Of a stretch of DNA of 64,000 nt, positions 51,975-59,638 are shown piece by piece. The stretch comes from Vulcanimicrobiota bacterium. GTDB taxonomy: Bacteria; Vulcanimicrobiota; Xenobia; Xenobiales; JADMJV01. The DNA lies in the NCBI GenBank assembly GCA_019637395.1, contig JAHBVR010000022.1:62001-126000 (forward strand). Reading direction: 5' to 3'. The notes under the pieces are model-generated. The model was not told where the DNA came from. It searched no databases and saw only the letters and a program-made list of their open reading frames with translations. How positions within the stretch are numbered: position 1 is the first letter of the stretch; the number at the start of each line of letters is the position of its first letter. The position numbers and the translations under genes are program-made.

Positions 51975-52558
51975 GGCGCCGGCGTAGGGGCCATACCATT
52001 GTGGAACTCATGATCGCCGGCTTCCTTTTGGGAGTGGTGCTGACCGTTTCGGGGCGTCTGGCCTGGTTGGCTTCTCGTTCGAAATCAACCTCGGAAGCGC
52101 AGAACTCCACCTTCCGGCAGGCTTCCATCGCCCTGGAACGGCTCCAGCGCGAAGCTTTGCACACTCAGGAAATCTATGGCCCGGAGGCGGTCCGCCAACC
52201 GGCTTCTCCCAGTCTTCCTATCGATATCACCTCGGCCAACCGACTGGTGCTGCATAGTCGCAGCGGCAGCTCGCCCAGTGGTCACGCCGTCATCGCTTAT
52301 CACCGGGATCCCGTCAAGGAGGAGCTCATCCGCACCACCTATGAGGTCGCTTATAACCGGTTGCTTCCCGCCACTCAGGTCGTGCTCGACCCGCCCAAGG
52401 TTGTGGCGACTGGAGTGACCTCCTTTCAGGTCTATCAGATCGACGTGGGCGAGCGTTCCACTTCGGAAAACCTGTCCATCCGGTTAGTGGTCCGGAACAA
52501 GGACGCGCGCCGGGCGCAGGGACTACCGCTGGCTACGGAAGTGAGGCTGGCTCGATGA
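51971..52558 (+). CDS. Type IV pseudopilin
   Basis: A 195-residue pseudopilin with RRRRRGHTIVELMIAGFLLG (cleavage after Gly, Glu at +5). The globular part has the GspJ-like beta pattern after the helix (STFRQASIALERLQREALH). It overlaps both neighbours by 4 bases (ATGA), so expression is tightly coupled. Confidence 0.88.
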   Translation: MRRRRRGHTIVELMIAGFLLGVVLTVSGRLAWLASRSKSTSEAQNSTFRQASIALERLQREALHTQEIYGPEAVRQPASPSLPIDITSANRLVLHSRSGSSPSGHAVIAYHRDPVKEELIRTTYEVAYNRLLPATQVVLDPPKVVATGVTSFQVYQIDVGERSTSENLSIRLVVRNKDARRAQGLPLATEVRLAR

Positions 52559-53817
52559 AAAAACGCGGCATCAGCCTTTTGGAAACCATTGTCAGCGTGC
52601 AGATTTTGTTGATCGTATCGCTGTTTTGCATGTCCATTTTTGGCCAGGGACAGCGCCACGATTTGCGCGCCCGCCAATTTTCCACCTGCAGCCTGCTGGC
52701 CAATCAGAAGATGCAGGAATTGACCTCCCAGCCGGTGAGGCAATTGCGAAAACAACTGGTCAATGCGATTTCCGGCAATTTTTCCGGCGACTTTGCGGAT
52801 TATAGTTATAACGTGACCTTGAGCGACTACGAACCGGGTTTGAGTCACCTGGAAGTGGTGGCGCGTTCTCACCTGGGGTGTCTCTCGCGCTGCAGTCTGC
52901 TCATTCCTTCCGAAGTTTCGGGTCGCGGGATTGCTTCGGATCCGGACACCAGCCGGATTTATTACGTGGGAGTCGACTCGGCGACGGGCGAGGGCAAGTC
53001 TCGTTTGACCAGCTTTTCGGATCCGGGCTCGCCTCCAACGGATGGTCCGCCCACCGCCGACGGTCTGGCTCTCAGCGGCGTGGCCGGATCTCCCGGACAG
53101 AACTGGGTGTGGGGCATCAGTCCCGAAGGAACTATGACCGGCTTCAATGAGCAGACCAATCAATGGGTCGCGGCCGAAGAGGCACCGGGCTCGCCGCCCC
53201 TGGCCACTCTTTTCCATTCGCTGGCCTGTGACGCCAGTGCCCACCGGGTGGTGGCCAGCGATGTGGCCAATCGCTGCCTCTGGCTCTATGATTATGATTG
53301 GGTCAGCGGGCCTCCCTACTGGTATGCCCGTCCCTGCCGCCCCAGCGTTATCCCGTTGGGAACGCCGGGCGCGGTTGCCACGGACCCTTACGCTACGCTG
53401 GTCTGGGTCGCCGACACCGAGAACAATTGCCTGCGTAAGTTTTTGTTCAGCGACGATGTGGCGCCGGGCAATCCAAATTTGGAGCCGGTCTGGTCTTCGA
53501 ATGGGCGCCCGGTTGGGTATTGGGACCGCCGCGCCTTCCGCCCGAATGAGGACTTCCTGGGAACACCGTGCGGCATTGCCATGGATGAACAGGGGTCCCA
53601 GGTTTTTGTGGCCGACCGCGGTAGGGTCTGGCGCTTTGAAGAGGCCACCGACAAGTGGACCCCCATCTGCACCTTCGCTTCTCTCGGAGGAGACCTTCGG
53701 CCGGCTGGTATGACCTGCGACCGTTTCGGCACGGTGCTCTACATCAGTTGCTATGACGGTCGCATTATCAAGGTGAGCGGCGCATCCTGGACTCCGGCCT
53801 TCGTGCCGGGGACCTGA
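52555..53817 (+). CDS. Prepilin fused to an NHL-like beta-propeller
   Basis: A 420-residue protein with prepilin signal MKKRGISLLETIVSVQIL (Glu at +5). The pilin part extends to about residue 110. The following ~300 residues contain propeller blades with repeated D-x-x-G or N-x-x-x-x-x-V(A/S)D patterns: GIASDPDTSRIYYVGVD, AVATDPYATLVWVADTENN, GIAMDEQGSQVFVADRG, GMTCDRFGTVLYISCYDG. This propeller type differs from the TolB-like one in cluster A, so two unrelated propellers were joined to pilins in this organism. Confidence 0.85.
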   Translation: MKKRGISLLETIVSVQILLIVSLFCMSIFGQGQRHDLRARQFSTCSLLANQKMQELTSQPVRQLRKQLVNAISGNFSGDFADYSYNVTLSDYEPGLSHLEVVARSHLGCLSRCSLLIPSEVSGRGIASDPDTSRIYYVGVDSATGEGKSRLTSFSDPGSPPTDGPPTADGLALSGVAGSPGQNWVWGISPEGTMTGFNEQTNQWVAAEEAPGSPPLATLFHSLACDASAHRVVASDVANRCLWLYDYDWVSGPPYWYARPCRPSVIPLGTPGAVATDPYATLVWVADTENNCLRKFLFSDDVAPGNPNLEPVWSSNGRPVGYWDRRAFRPNEDFLGTPCGIAMDEQGSQVFVADRGRVWRFEEATDKWTPICTFASLGGDLRPAGMTCDRFGTVLYISCYDGRIIKVSGASWTPAFVPGT

Positions 53818-53834
53818 CGAGAGGAGTTGGGCAG

Positions 53835-55058
53835 GTGCCTTATTTCCAATACGTAGGACTCAACTCCCAGGGCCGCGAGGTCAAGGGAAGACTGCTGGCC
53901 GAGACCATTGCCGACGCGCGCAACTTGTTGGAGAAACGCCAGTACCGAATTCAATCGCTGGAGGAGACGCGGCCGCTGGGTCAGCGCATCGAGCGCTGGC
54001 TGACCAGTTTCCGCTCGGTGTCGCTGATCGAACTGGCCTTCAACACCCGCCAGTTTGCCTTGATGGCCAATGCCGGCATTCCGGTATCGCGCTGTCTGGA
54101 ATTTCTGGCGAATCAACCGCTATCGGGCCAGTTGCAGGAGGCCTGGGTGGAGGTGGAGCGCCGGGTGACCACGGGCCACGCCCTGAGTCAGAGCCTGAAG
54201 CGTTTCCCGATGGTTTTCTCGGATTACTATGTCGGCATGGTCTATGCCGGCGAGACCTCGGGTAACTTTCATGAGTGCCTGGACCGGGTGGCCCTGGTGC
54301 TGGAAAAGGAGGCGGCCACCAAGGCCAAGGTGCGGGCGGCGCTGAGCTATCCGGCGGCGATTTTGACGCTGGGCACGGTGCTGACCCTGGCTATCTGCCA
54401 GTGGATTTTGCCGCAGTTGACGGCCAGCCTGTTTACCCAGACGGGAATGGTTCTGCCCTGGCCGACGGTGGTGCTCATGAAGGTCACCCATTTGTTGAAC
54501 CAGCCGATGGTCATGCCGGCGCTGGCCGGAACCTTCTTCGTGATCGGATTTTTGGGCCTGAATTACCTGCGCACCCCGGCCGGCAAGGAATCTTTGGAGA
54601 CGACGTTGCTCAAAATTCCCGGCTTACAGAAAGTCATGGGCAAGGTCATGGCCACCCAGTTTTGCCGAACCTTCTCGAGTTTGATCCGGGTCGGCGTGCC
54701 GCTGACCAAGTGCCTGCAAGTGTGCTCGGCGGTCATGGCCAACTCGGTGATGCAGAAACATTTGCAGCGGTTGGAAGCCCACGTCATGGATGGCGGCAAG
54801 ATGCACGAGGGGATTCGGGAGATACCGTTTTTCCCTCGTTTGACCGCCAGCTTTATGGAGCTGGGTGAGGATACCGGCCGAGTGTCGGAGTCGCTCGATA
54901 AACTGGCGGAAATATTTGAAGAAGAGCTGGACGCCGACCTGGAGGCTTATACCGCGCTGCTTGAGCCGATTGCCATGGGGGCTTTAGGTTTGTTTGTGCT
55001 GTTCGTTATCCTGGCCGTGTTTTTGCCTCTCAACACGATGCTGGGCAGCATGGGCTAG
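53835..55058 (+). CDS. pilC: PilC/GspF inner-membrane platform protein
   Basis: A 407-residue platform protein with two T2SS-F domains (about 55-180 and 255-385), each containing the family's Y(A/x)G-E-x-SG-type loop: VYAGETSGNFHECLDRVA and ELGEDTGRVSESLDKLAE. Three membrane helices lie at about 165-190, 210-235 and 370-400. It anchors the pseudopilus and couples to the ATPase. GTG start with GAGGAG about 10 bases upstream. It sits between the propeller prepilin and the second response regulator. Confidence 0.93.
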   Translation: MPYFQYVGLNSQGREVKGRLLAETIADARNLLEKRQYRIQSLEETRPLGQRIERWLTSFRSVSLIELAFNTRQFALMANAGIPVSRCLEFLANQPLSGQLQEAWVEVERRVTTGHALSQSLKRFPMVFSDYYVGMVYAGETSGNFHECLDRVALVLEKEAATKAKVRAALSYPAAILTLGTVLTLAICQWILPQLTASLFTQTGMVLPWPTVVLMKVTHLLNQPMVMPALAGTFFVIGFLGLNYLRTPAGKESLETTLLKIPGLQKVMGKVMATQFCRTFSSLIRVGVPLTKCLQVCSAVMANSVMQKHLQRLEAHVMDGGKMHEGIREIPFFPRLTASFMELGEDTGRVSESLDKLAEIFEEELDADLEAYTALLEPIAMGALGLFVLFVILAVFLPLNTMLGSMG

Positions 55059-55089
55059 CAGGGTTGAATTTTGCGAAGGAGTTTTTGCC

Positions 55090-55962
55090 GTGACCACCAG
55101 CATTCTTTTGATCGAAGACGACGAGGATTTGCGCGACGTCCTGGTGGACGTGCTGGAAGATAAGGGGTTCTCGGTGATGGGCGTGGGGAGCGCCGATGAA
55201 GCCATCAAAGCCCAATCTCACTTCGAATTCGACGTGGTCGTCTCGGACGTGCGCATGGCCGGTTCCCACGACGGCATCGGAGCCGTGGAAGTCCTCAAGA
55301 AGAAGAAGCCCACTCTGAAATGCCTGATCATCACCGGCTTCGCCGACGACCAGGCGCCGGTGCGCGCCCTGCGCGTGAAAGTCGACGACTATCTCTACAA
55401 ACCGTTTACTCTGGAAGATTTCTTGCTGGCCGTCAACAAGGTGATTCGTTCCGGCGAGGAACGAATCACCTTGAAGCAGCGTTTGGGAGCGCTCTTTTCA
55501 GCTCCTTTCAAAGCCGTCAACGACTCGGCTCGCAACGCCGCCCAGGACCGCCTGGACGAGAAGGTGGACCAGGTTTGGACTAACCTTTTTGTGGCCATTC
55601 GCTCCCGGCTGCTGACCAAGGGGGCCTTTGTGGACTTCTGGGACAAGCTGGAGAACGGGCGGGCCCGCTATCTGGCCGTCAATAACTCCCAGGCCGGGGC
55701 CGGTGAACTCAACGCGCTGACCCAGGCCTACGATGTGCTCTTGCAGCAATTGGAGAAGAGCACCGCCATGCGCGCGGCCGGCACCCACAAAGCACGCGCT
55801 CCCGAGCAGTTTCCCAAGAAGAATTTGCTGGAGTTGTATGAGCGAGTGGCCGACGGACGAGTGAGTTCCGAAGAACTGCGCCTGTCACTGGCGGTGGCGG
55901 CCAGGGCTTCGGGCCCGGAGGCCCAGCAGTTGGCCGCGAAACTTTTCGGAGTCGCTTGCTGA
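55090..55962 (+). CDS. Response regulator with helical C-terminal domain
   Basis: A 290-residue protein from GTG 55090 with AAGGAG 9 bases upstream. REC: EDDED (10-14), Asp53 in SDVRMAG, IITGFADD, YKPFTLED. The REC is most similar to that of the first response regulator. The C-terminal half (130-290) is helical and similar in layout to the linker of the first regulator, including the DEKVDQVWTNLFVAIRSRLL segment against FFVLIRSNRM. No DNA-binding motif is seen, so its output may be protein-protein. The sensor-kinase gene follows 1 base later. Confidence 0.85.
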   Translation: MTTSILLIEDDEDLRDVLVDVLEDKGFSVMGVGSADEAIKAQSHFEFDVVVSDVRMAGSHDGIGAVEVLKKKKPTLKCLIITGFADDQAPVRALRVKVDDYLYKPFTLEDFLLAVNKVIRSGEERITLKQRLGALFSAPFKAVNDSARNAAQDRLDEKVDQVWTNLFVAIRSRLLTKGAFVDFWDKLENGRARYLAVNNSQAGAGELNALTQAYDVLLQQLEKSTAMRAAGTHKARAPEQFPKKNLLELYERVADGRVSSEELRLSLAVAARASGPEAQQLAAKLFGVAC

Positions 55963-55963
55963 G

Positions 55964-58438
55964 ATGGCCATGGATTCACGCTACCGGCATTTGGACGAGG
56001 ATTCGCCACTCGAACCGAAGGTGACCCCGCCGCTGGCGCTGACGGGAATTCTGCTGCTGGCCGGTGGTCTGTGGGTGATTTCGCGCAAGGGGGGCCATCC
56101 CGATCCGGTCCTGCTGGGGTTGGCCGTGCTTTGCGAATTGCTCTCTGTCCGTATCGGTGTTTTTGGGTATTTTTCGTTCTCGGCCGGCCTCTTTCTGGCC
56201 TCCGCTTTGCTGGCCCCGGGCGTCACCAGTCTGGCTTTGCTGGGGACTTTGTTGTTGCGTACTATCGTCCGCCCCGCGCCCAGCCCGGCTCAGAGAGTCC
56301 TGGAATGTCTGGCCGACGCGCTGCCGCTGGTGATGTTGATGATGCTGTGCACCTTCACCCAGGGCATGGAATCGGGGCTCGGACGGTTGGCCAGTTGCGC
56401 CGGTGGTTTTTTCCTGATCTGGTGGTTCACCCCGGGCCTTTTTCAGCCCGCTCTCGATCCGGGCATTTTTCTCCACTGGTCACGCTGTCGCAGCCAACTG
56501 CTGCTGGCCTGCGCGGCCCAGGTCTGCTGCGGTCTGTGGATTTACTCTCAGCCCGGTCGCTGGTGGTTGGTGGTGCCGGTGCTGCTTTCCCTGGCCGACG
56601 CGGCCCGGCGTGTGTCCGTGCAGGTCAAGGCTATGCTGGATGCGGGATTGCGCGATAAGGCCGAGGCCCAGTTGTCTTTGAGCCGGCGCGAACTGACTCG
56701 CAGCAAGGCCACCCAGGAAACCGAGGGCGGTAAACTGGAGGTGCAAATGGACAGCTACCGCCTGATCGAACGTATGCTGAGTTCCTTGCGCAGCGCGCCC
56801 AGTTTGAAGTCGGTGGCCCTGGCCGTGCTGGAGCAGGTGCGCACCCGGGTGCCCAGCAACTCGGTGGCCCTTTTTCTCGAGTCCAACGGTAGCTTGAAGA
56901 TCGTCGCCTCGATTACGCCCAATCAGGATCGAGTGGAGTCGGTGCCCATCATGGGTTTCCGCGAGACCCTGGTGGAGCGGGCCTTTCAGCGTGGACGCAT
57001 CGAGAAAATGGAGGAGGACGAGCGGCGCGATCCGCAGCGCATTTTTAGCAGCGACGTGAGCGCCGTGGCCGCTCCGATTGCCAATCGCGGCGTCATTTAC
57101 GTGGGCAACCAGCAGGAATACCAGCTTTCCGAGCAGGAGCTGCAGTATCTGGATTCGCTGGCCCGCCATTCCTGGCTGGCGTTGCAGGCGGCCCAGAGCC
57201 AGGAGGAGCAGCAACTCGCCTACCAGGGGGAATTGCTGGCCCGCCAGGTCAGCGAGAAGTTGCTCAATCGCCTGGCCGACCTGGTGGCCGGTATGAATCA
57301 GTTGCTACCCCTGAGCGAACCGGACCAATTGGTCGGCGCCGGCGCCGAGTTGATGCAGCGTTTGTTGCGCAGTCAGGCCAGCTGGGCTCATTTCAAGGGT
57401 AACGAGAAGAACTATCTACAGGGCCCGCTGGACGGCATCCGCGAGCTGGCGCAGTCGTCGCTGAAAGCCCGTCGGCCCATTCTGCACAACGAGGTCCAGA
57501 CTTCGCCTTTCTTCCGGGCCGGCAGTCCCTACCGCAGCGTGCTGGTGGTGCCGCTGACGGTCCACCAGGAGGACTCGGGTTTTTTGTTGGTCGCCCGCGA
57601 AGAGGCTTACGAGCGTGAGGACCAGGACATTCTCACTTTGATGGCCCTTCAGTTCGGTCCCATTCTGGAAACGGTGCGGCTCTATTTCGACCTGCAGGTG
57701 GCCCACGAACGGCTGGCCGAGTCGCAGGCCCAGTTGGTGCAGTCGAGCAAGATGGCGGCCATCGGCCAGTTGGCCGGCGGCGTGGCCCACGAGCTGAACA
57801 CTCCCTTGGGAGCTGTCACCGTGTCCCTGGACGCCATTGCCCTGACCATGGACTCTCGGCCCGAAAAGGCTAAGGAGCGACTCGAAAAAACGCGCAAGGC
57901 CTGCGCCAAAATGAAGAGCATTATCGCCAAGCTTCTTTTCTATTCGCGCGACTCGGCCAATCGGCGCGAACAGTCGGACGTGAACAATGTGGTGCGCGAT
58001 ACCCTGGACTTCATCGGTAGTCAGATTCGCCTGGAGAATGTGGAAATTGACTCGCAGAGTCAGACGGTTCCGCCGGTGTTCATCAATCAAAACGAGATTC
58101 AGCAGATTTTGGTGAATTTACTCAACAATGCCAAAGATGCGGTTCTCTCCGAACCCACCAGCCAGAAGCGCATAGAGATTCGCACTTTTGAAGAGGGTGG
58201 CGCTTGCTGCGTGCAGGTGCGTGATTTCGGACCGGGCATCCCCGAAGACAAGGCGCAACGCATTTTCGAACCGTTTTATACCACCAAACCGGTGGGCCAT
58301 GGGACCGGTCTGGGCCTGTCCGTTTCGATGCAACTGGCCGAGCAGAACGGAGGAAGTTTGGCGCTTTTGATGCACTCAGGGCCAGGGGCCCTCTTCCAGC
58401 TACGGCTGCCACAAATGGATGGCTCGGAGACGGACTGA
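55964..58438 (+). CDS. Membrane sensor histidine kinase with GAF domains
   Basis: An 824-residue kinase. About six hydrophobic segments (residues 24-210), a coiled-coil linker and two GAF-like domains (about 265-400 and 440-570) come before the dimerisation helix with His609 in GGVAHELNTPLGAV. The ATPase domain has N box NLLNNAKDAV, G1 VRDFGPGIPED, F box FEPFYTTK and G2 GTGLGLSVSM. It should phosphorylate the linked response regulators. The transmembrane part suggests an input from the membrane or envelope, such as pilus state, but this is inference. Confidence 0.9.
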   Translation: MAMDSRYRHLDEDSPLEPKVTPPLALTGILLLAGGLWVISRKGGHPDPVLLGLAVLCELLSVRIGVFGYFSFSAGLFLASALLAPGVTSLALLGTLLLRTIVRPAPSPAQRVLECLADALPLVMLMMLCTFTQGMESGLGRLASCAGGFFLIWWFTPGLFQPALDPGIFLHWSRCRSQLLLACAAQVCCGLWIYSQPGRWWLVVPVLLSLADAARRVSVQVKAMLDAGLRDKAEAQLSLSRRELTRSKATQETEGGKLEVQMDSYRLIERMLSSLRSAPSLKSVALAVLEQVRTRVPSNSVALFLESNGSLKIVASITPNQDRVESVPIMGFRETLVERAFQRGRIEKMEEDERRDPQRIFSSDVSAVAAPIANRGVIYVGNQQEYQLSEQELQYLDSLARHSWLALQAAQSQEEQQLAYQGELLARQVSEKLLNRLADLVAGMNQLLPLSEPDQLVGAGAELMQRLLRSQASWAHFKGNEKNYLQGPLDGIRELAQSSLKARRPILHNEVQTSPFFRAGSPYRSVLVVPLTVHQEDSGFLLVAREEAYEREDQDILTLMALQFGPILETVRLYFDLQVAHERLAESQAQLVQSSKMAAIGQLAGGVAHELNTPLGAVTVSLDAIALTMDSRPEKAKERLEKTRKACAKMKSIIAKLLFYSRDSANRREQSDVNNVVRDTLDFIGSQIRLENVEIDSQSQTVPPVFINQNEIQQILVNLLNNAKDAVLSEPTSQKRIEIRTFEEGGACCVQVRDFGPGIPEDKAQRIFEPFYTTKPVGHGTGLGLSVSMQLAEQNGGSLALLMHSGPGALFQLRLPQMDGSETD

Positions 58439-58447
58439 CGACGCGAT

Positions 58448-59638
58448 ATGGTGGTTTCCCAGCAAACAGAAGAGTTTCTCAGTCAATGGGGCATCGTGCA
58501 CCGGGCCCTGGCATTGCAGGCCTCCGACATTATCTTCTGCGTGGGAACCCCTCCCAGCGCCCGTGTGCACGGTGAGGTGGTGCGCCTGGACGCGCACATT
58601 TTGAGCGAAGAGCATCTGCAGAATCTCATCCGGCTTTTCACCGACGCTCCCATCCAGGAACGATTTGCCATAGGCGACGTGGATTACACTTTGGAATTCC
58701 CCGCGCTGCAGCGCCGTTTTCGCGTCAATTTGTTCCGCCAGCATCGCGGTCTTTCGATCGTCATGCGCGTTCTGCCGCAACGTGTGCAAAGCTTATCCAA
58801 GCTGGGGGTTCCCCCCACCTTCGAGCGCGTGCTGCAGGAGCCGGCCGGACTGGTGATCGTGGGCGGCGCCACCGGCTCGGGAAAGTCCACCACGCTGGCC
58901 TCGGTCATCGAGAATATCAACGAGACCAAGGGCCGGCACATCATCACCATCGAGCAGCCCATCGAGATCGTCTTCGAGGAGAAGCGCTCCATCGTGGAGC
59001 AGCGCGAAGTGGGCACCCACGTCCAGGACTTCGCTCTGGCTCTGCGCTCGGCGCTGCGGCAGTCGCCGGACGTGATTCTGGTGGGCGAGGTGCGCGACCG
59101 CGAGACGGCCGACATGGTGCTCAAGGCGGCCCAGGTGGGCGTGCTGGTCTTTGCCACCCTGCATACCCGTTCGGCCCGCGAGAGCGTGTCGCGCTTCATC
59201 AGTCTTTTCGAGGACGCCATTCAGTCGGGCATCGGGGCCCAGTTGGCCGAATGCCTGCGCTGCGTACTCTGTCAAAAGCTGGTGCCGTTGCGGGCCGGCA
59301 AAGGCCAGGCCCTGGCCGGCGAGGTGATGTGGTGCACCAATGGCGTGCGCCACTTGATTCGCGACGACAAGCTACACCTGCTCCACTCCCTGATGGAAAT
59401 CGCTTCCAAGGACGGCATGGTGACCATGGAGCAGTCTTTGCTGCAATTGTGGCGGGACGAGAAGATCTCCATCGACAGCGCTTACGATTATGCCAACGAT
59501 AAGTTGGCGCTGCTTTCCCAGGTCCCGCCGGATATCCAAAAAGAGTTGCTCTCGCAGGTGGAAGTCGAGGTCGAAACCAAGCGTCTGGAACAGGTTCGCG
59601 AAACGCAGAAGCGCCTGATTTCTACTCGCGTCGTCTAA
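58448..59638 (+). CDS. pilT: PilT-type secretion/retraction ATPase
   Basis: A 396-residue ATPase. Walker A GATGSGKSTT (140-149), Asp box TIEQPIEI (167-174), Walker B VILVGEVRDRETAD and His box FATLHTRSAR. PilT normally has TIEDPIE in the Asp box; here the Asp is Gln. No C-terminal zinc motif of GspE/PilB is seen, supporting PilT over PilB. The C-terminal AIRNLI-equivalent reads VRHLIRD. As the only pilus ATPase in the window, it may drive assembly or retraction of the pseudopilus. Its stop overlaps the start of the third regulator (TAATG). Confidence 0.88.
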   Translation: MVVSQQTEEFLSQWGIVHRALALQASDIIFCVGTPPSARVHGEVVRLDAHILSEEHLQNLIRLFTDAPIQERFAIGDVDYTLEFPALQRRFRVNLFRQHRGLSIVMRVLPQRVQSLSKLGVPPTFERVLQEPAGLVIVGGATGSGKSTTLASVIENINETKGRHIITIEQPIEIVFEEKRSIVEQREVGTHVQDFALALRSALRQSPDVILVGEVRDRETADMVLKAAQVGVLVFATLHTRSARESVSRFISLFEDAIQSGIGAQLAECLRCVLCQKLVPLRAGKGQALAGEVMWCTNGVRHLIRDDKLHLLHSLMEIASKDGMVTMEQSLLQLWRDEKISIDSAYDYANDKLALLSQVPPDIQKELLSQVEVEVETKRLEQVRETQKRLISTRVV

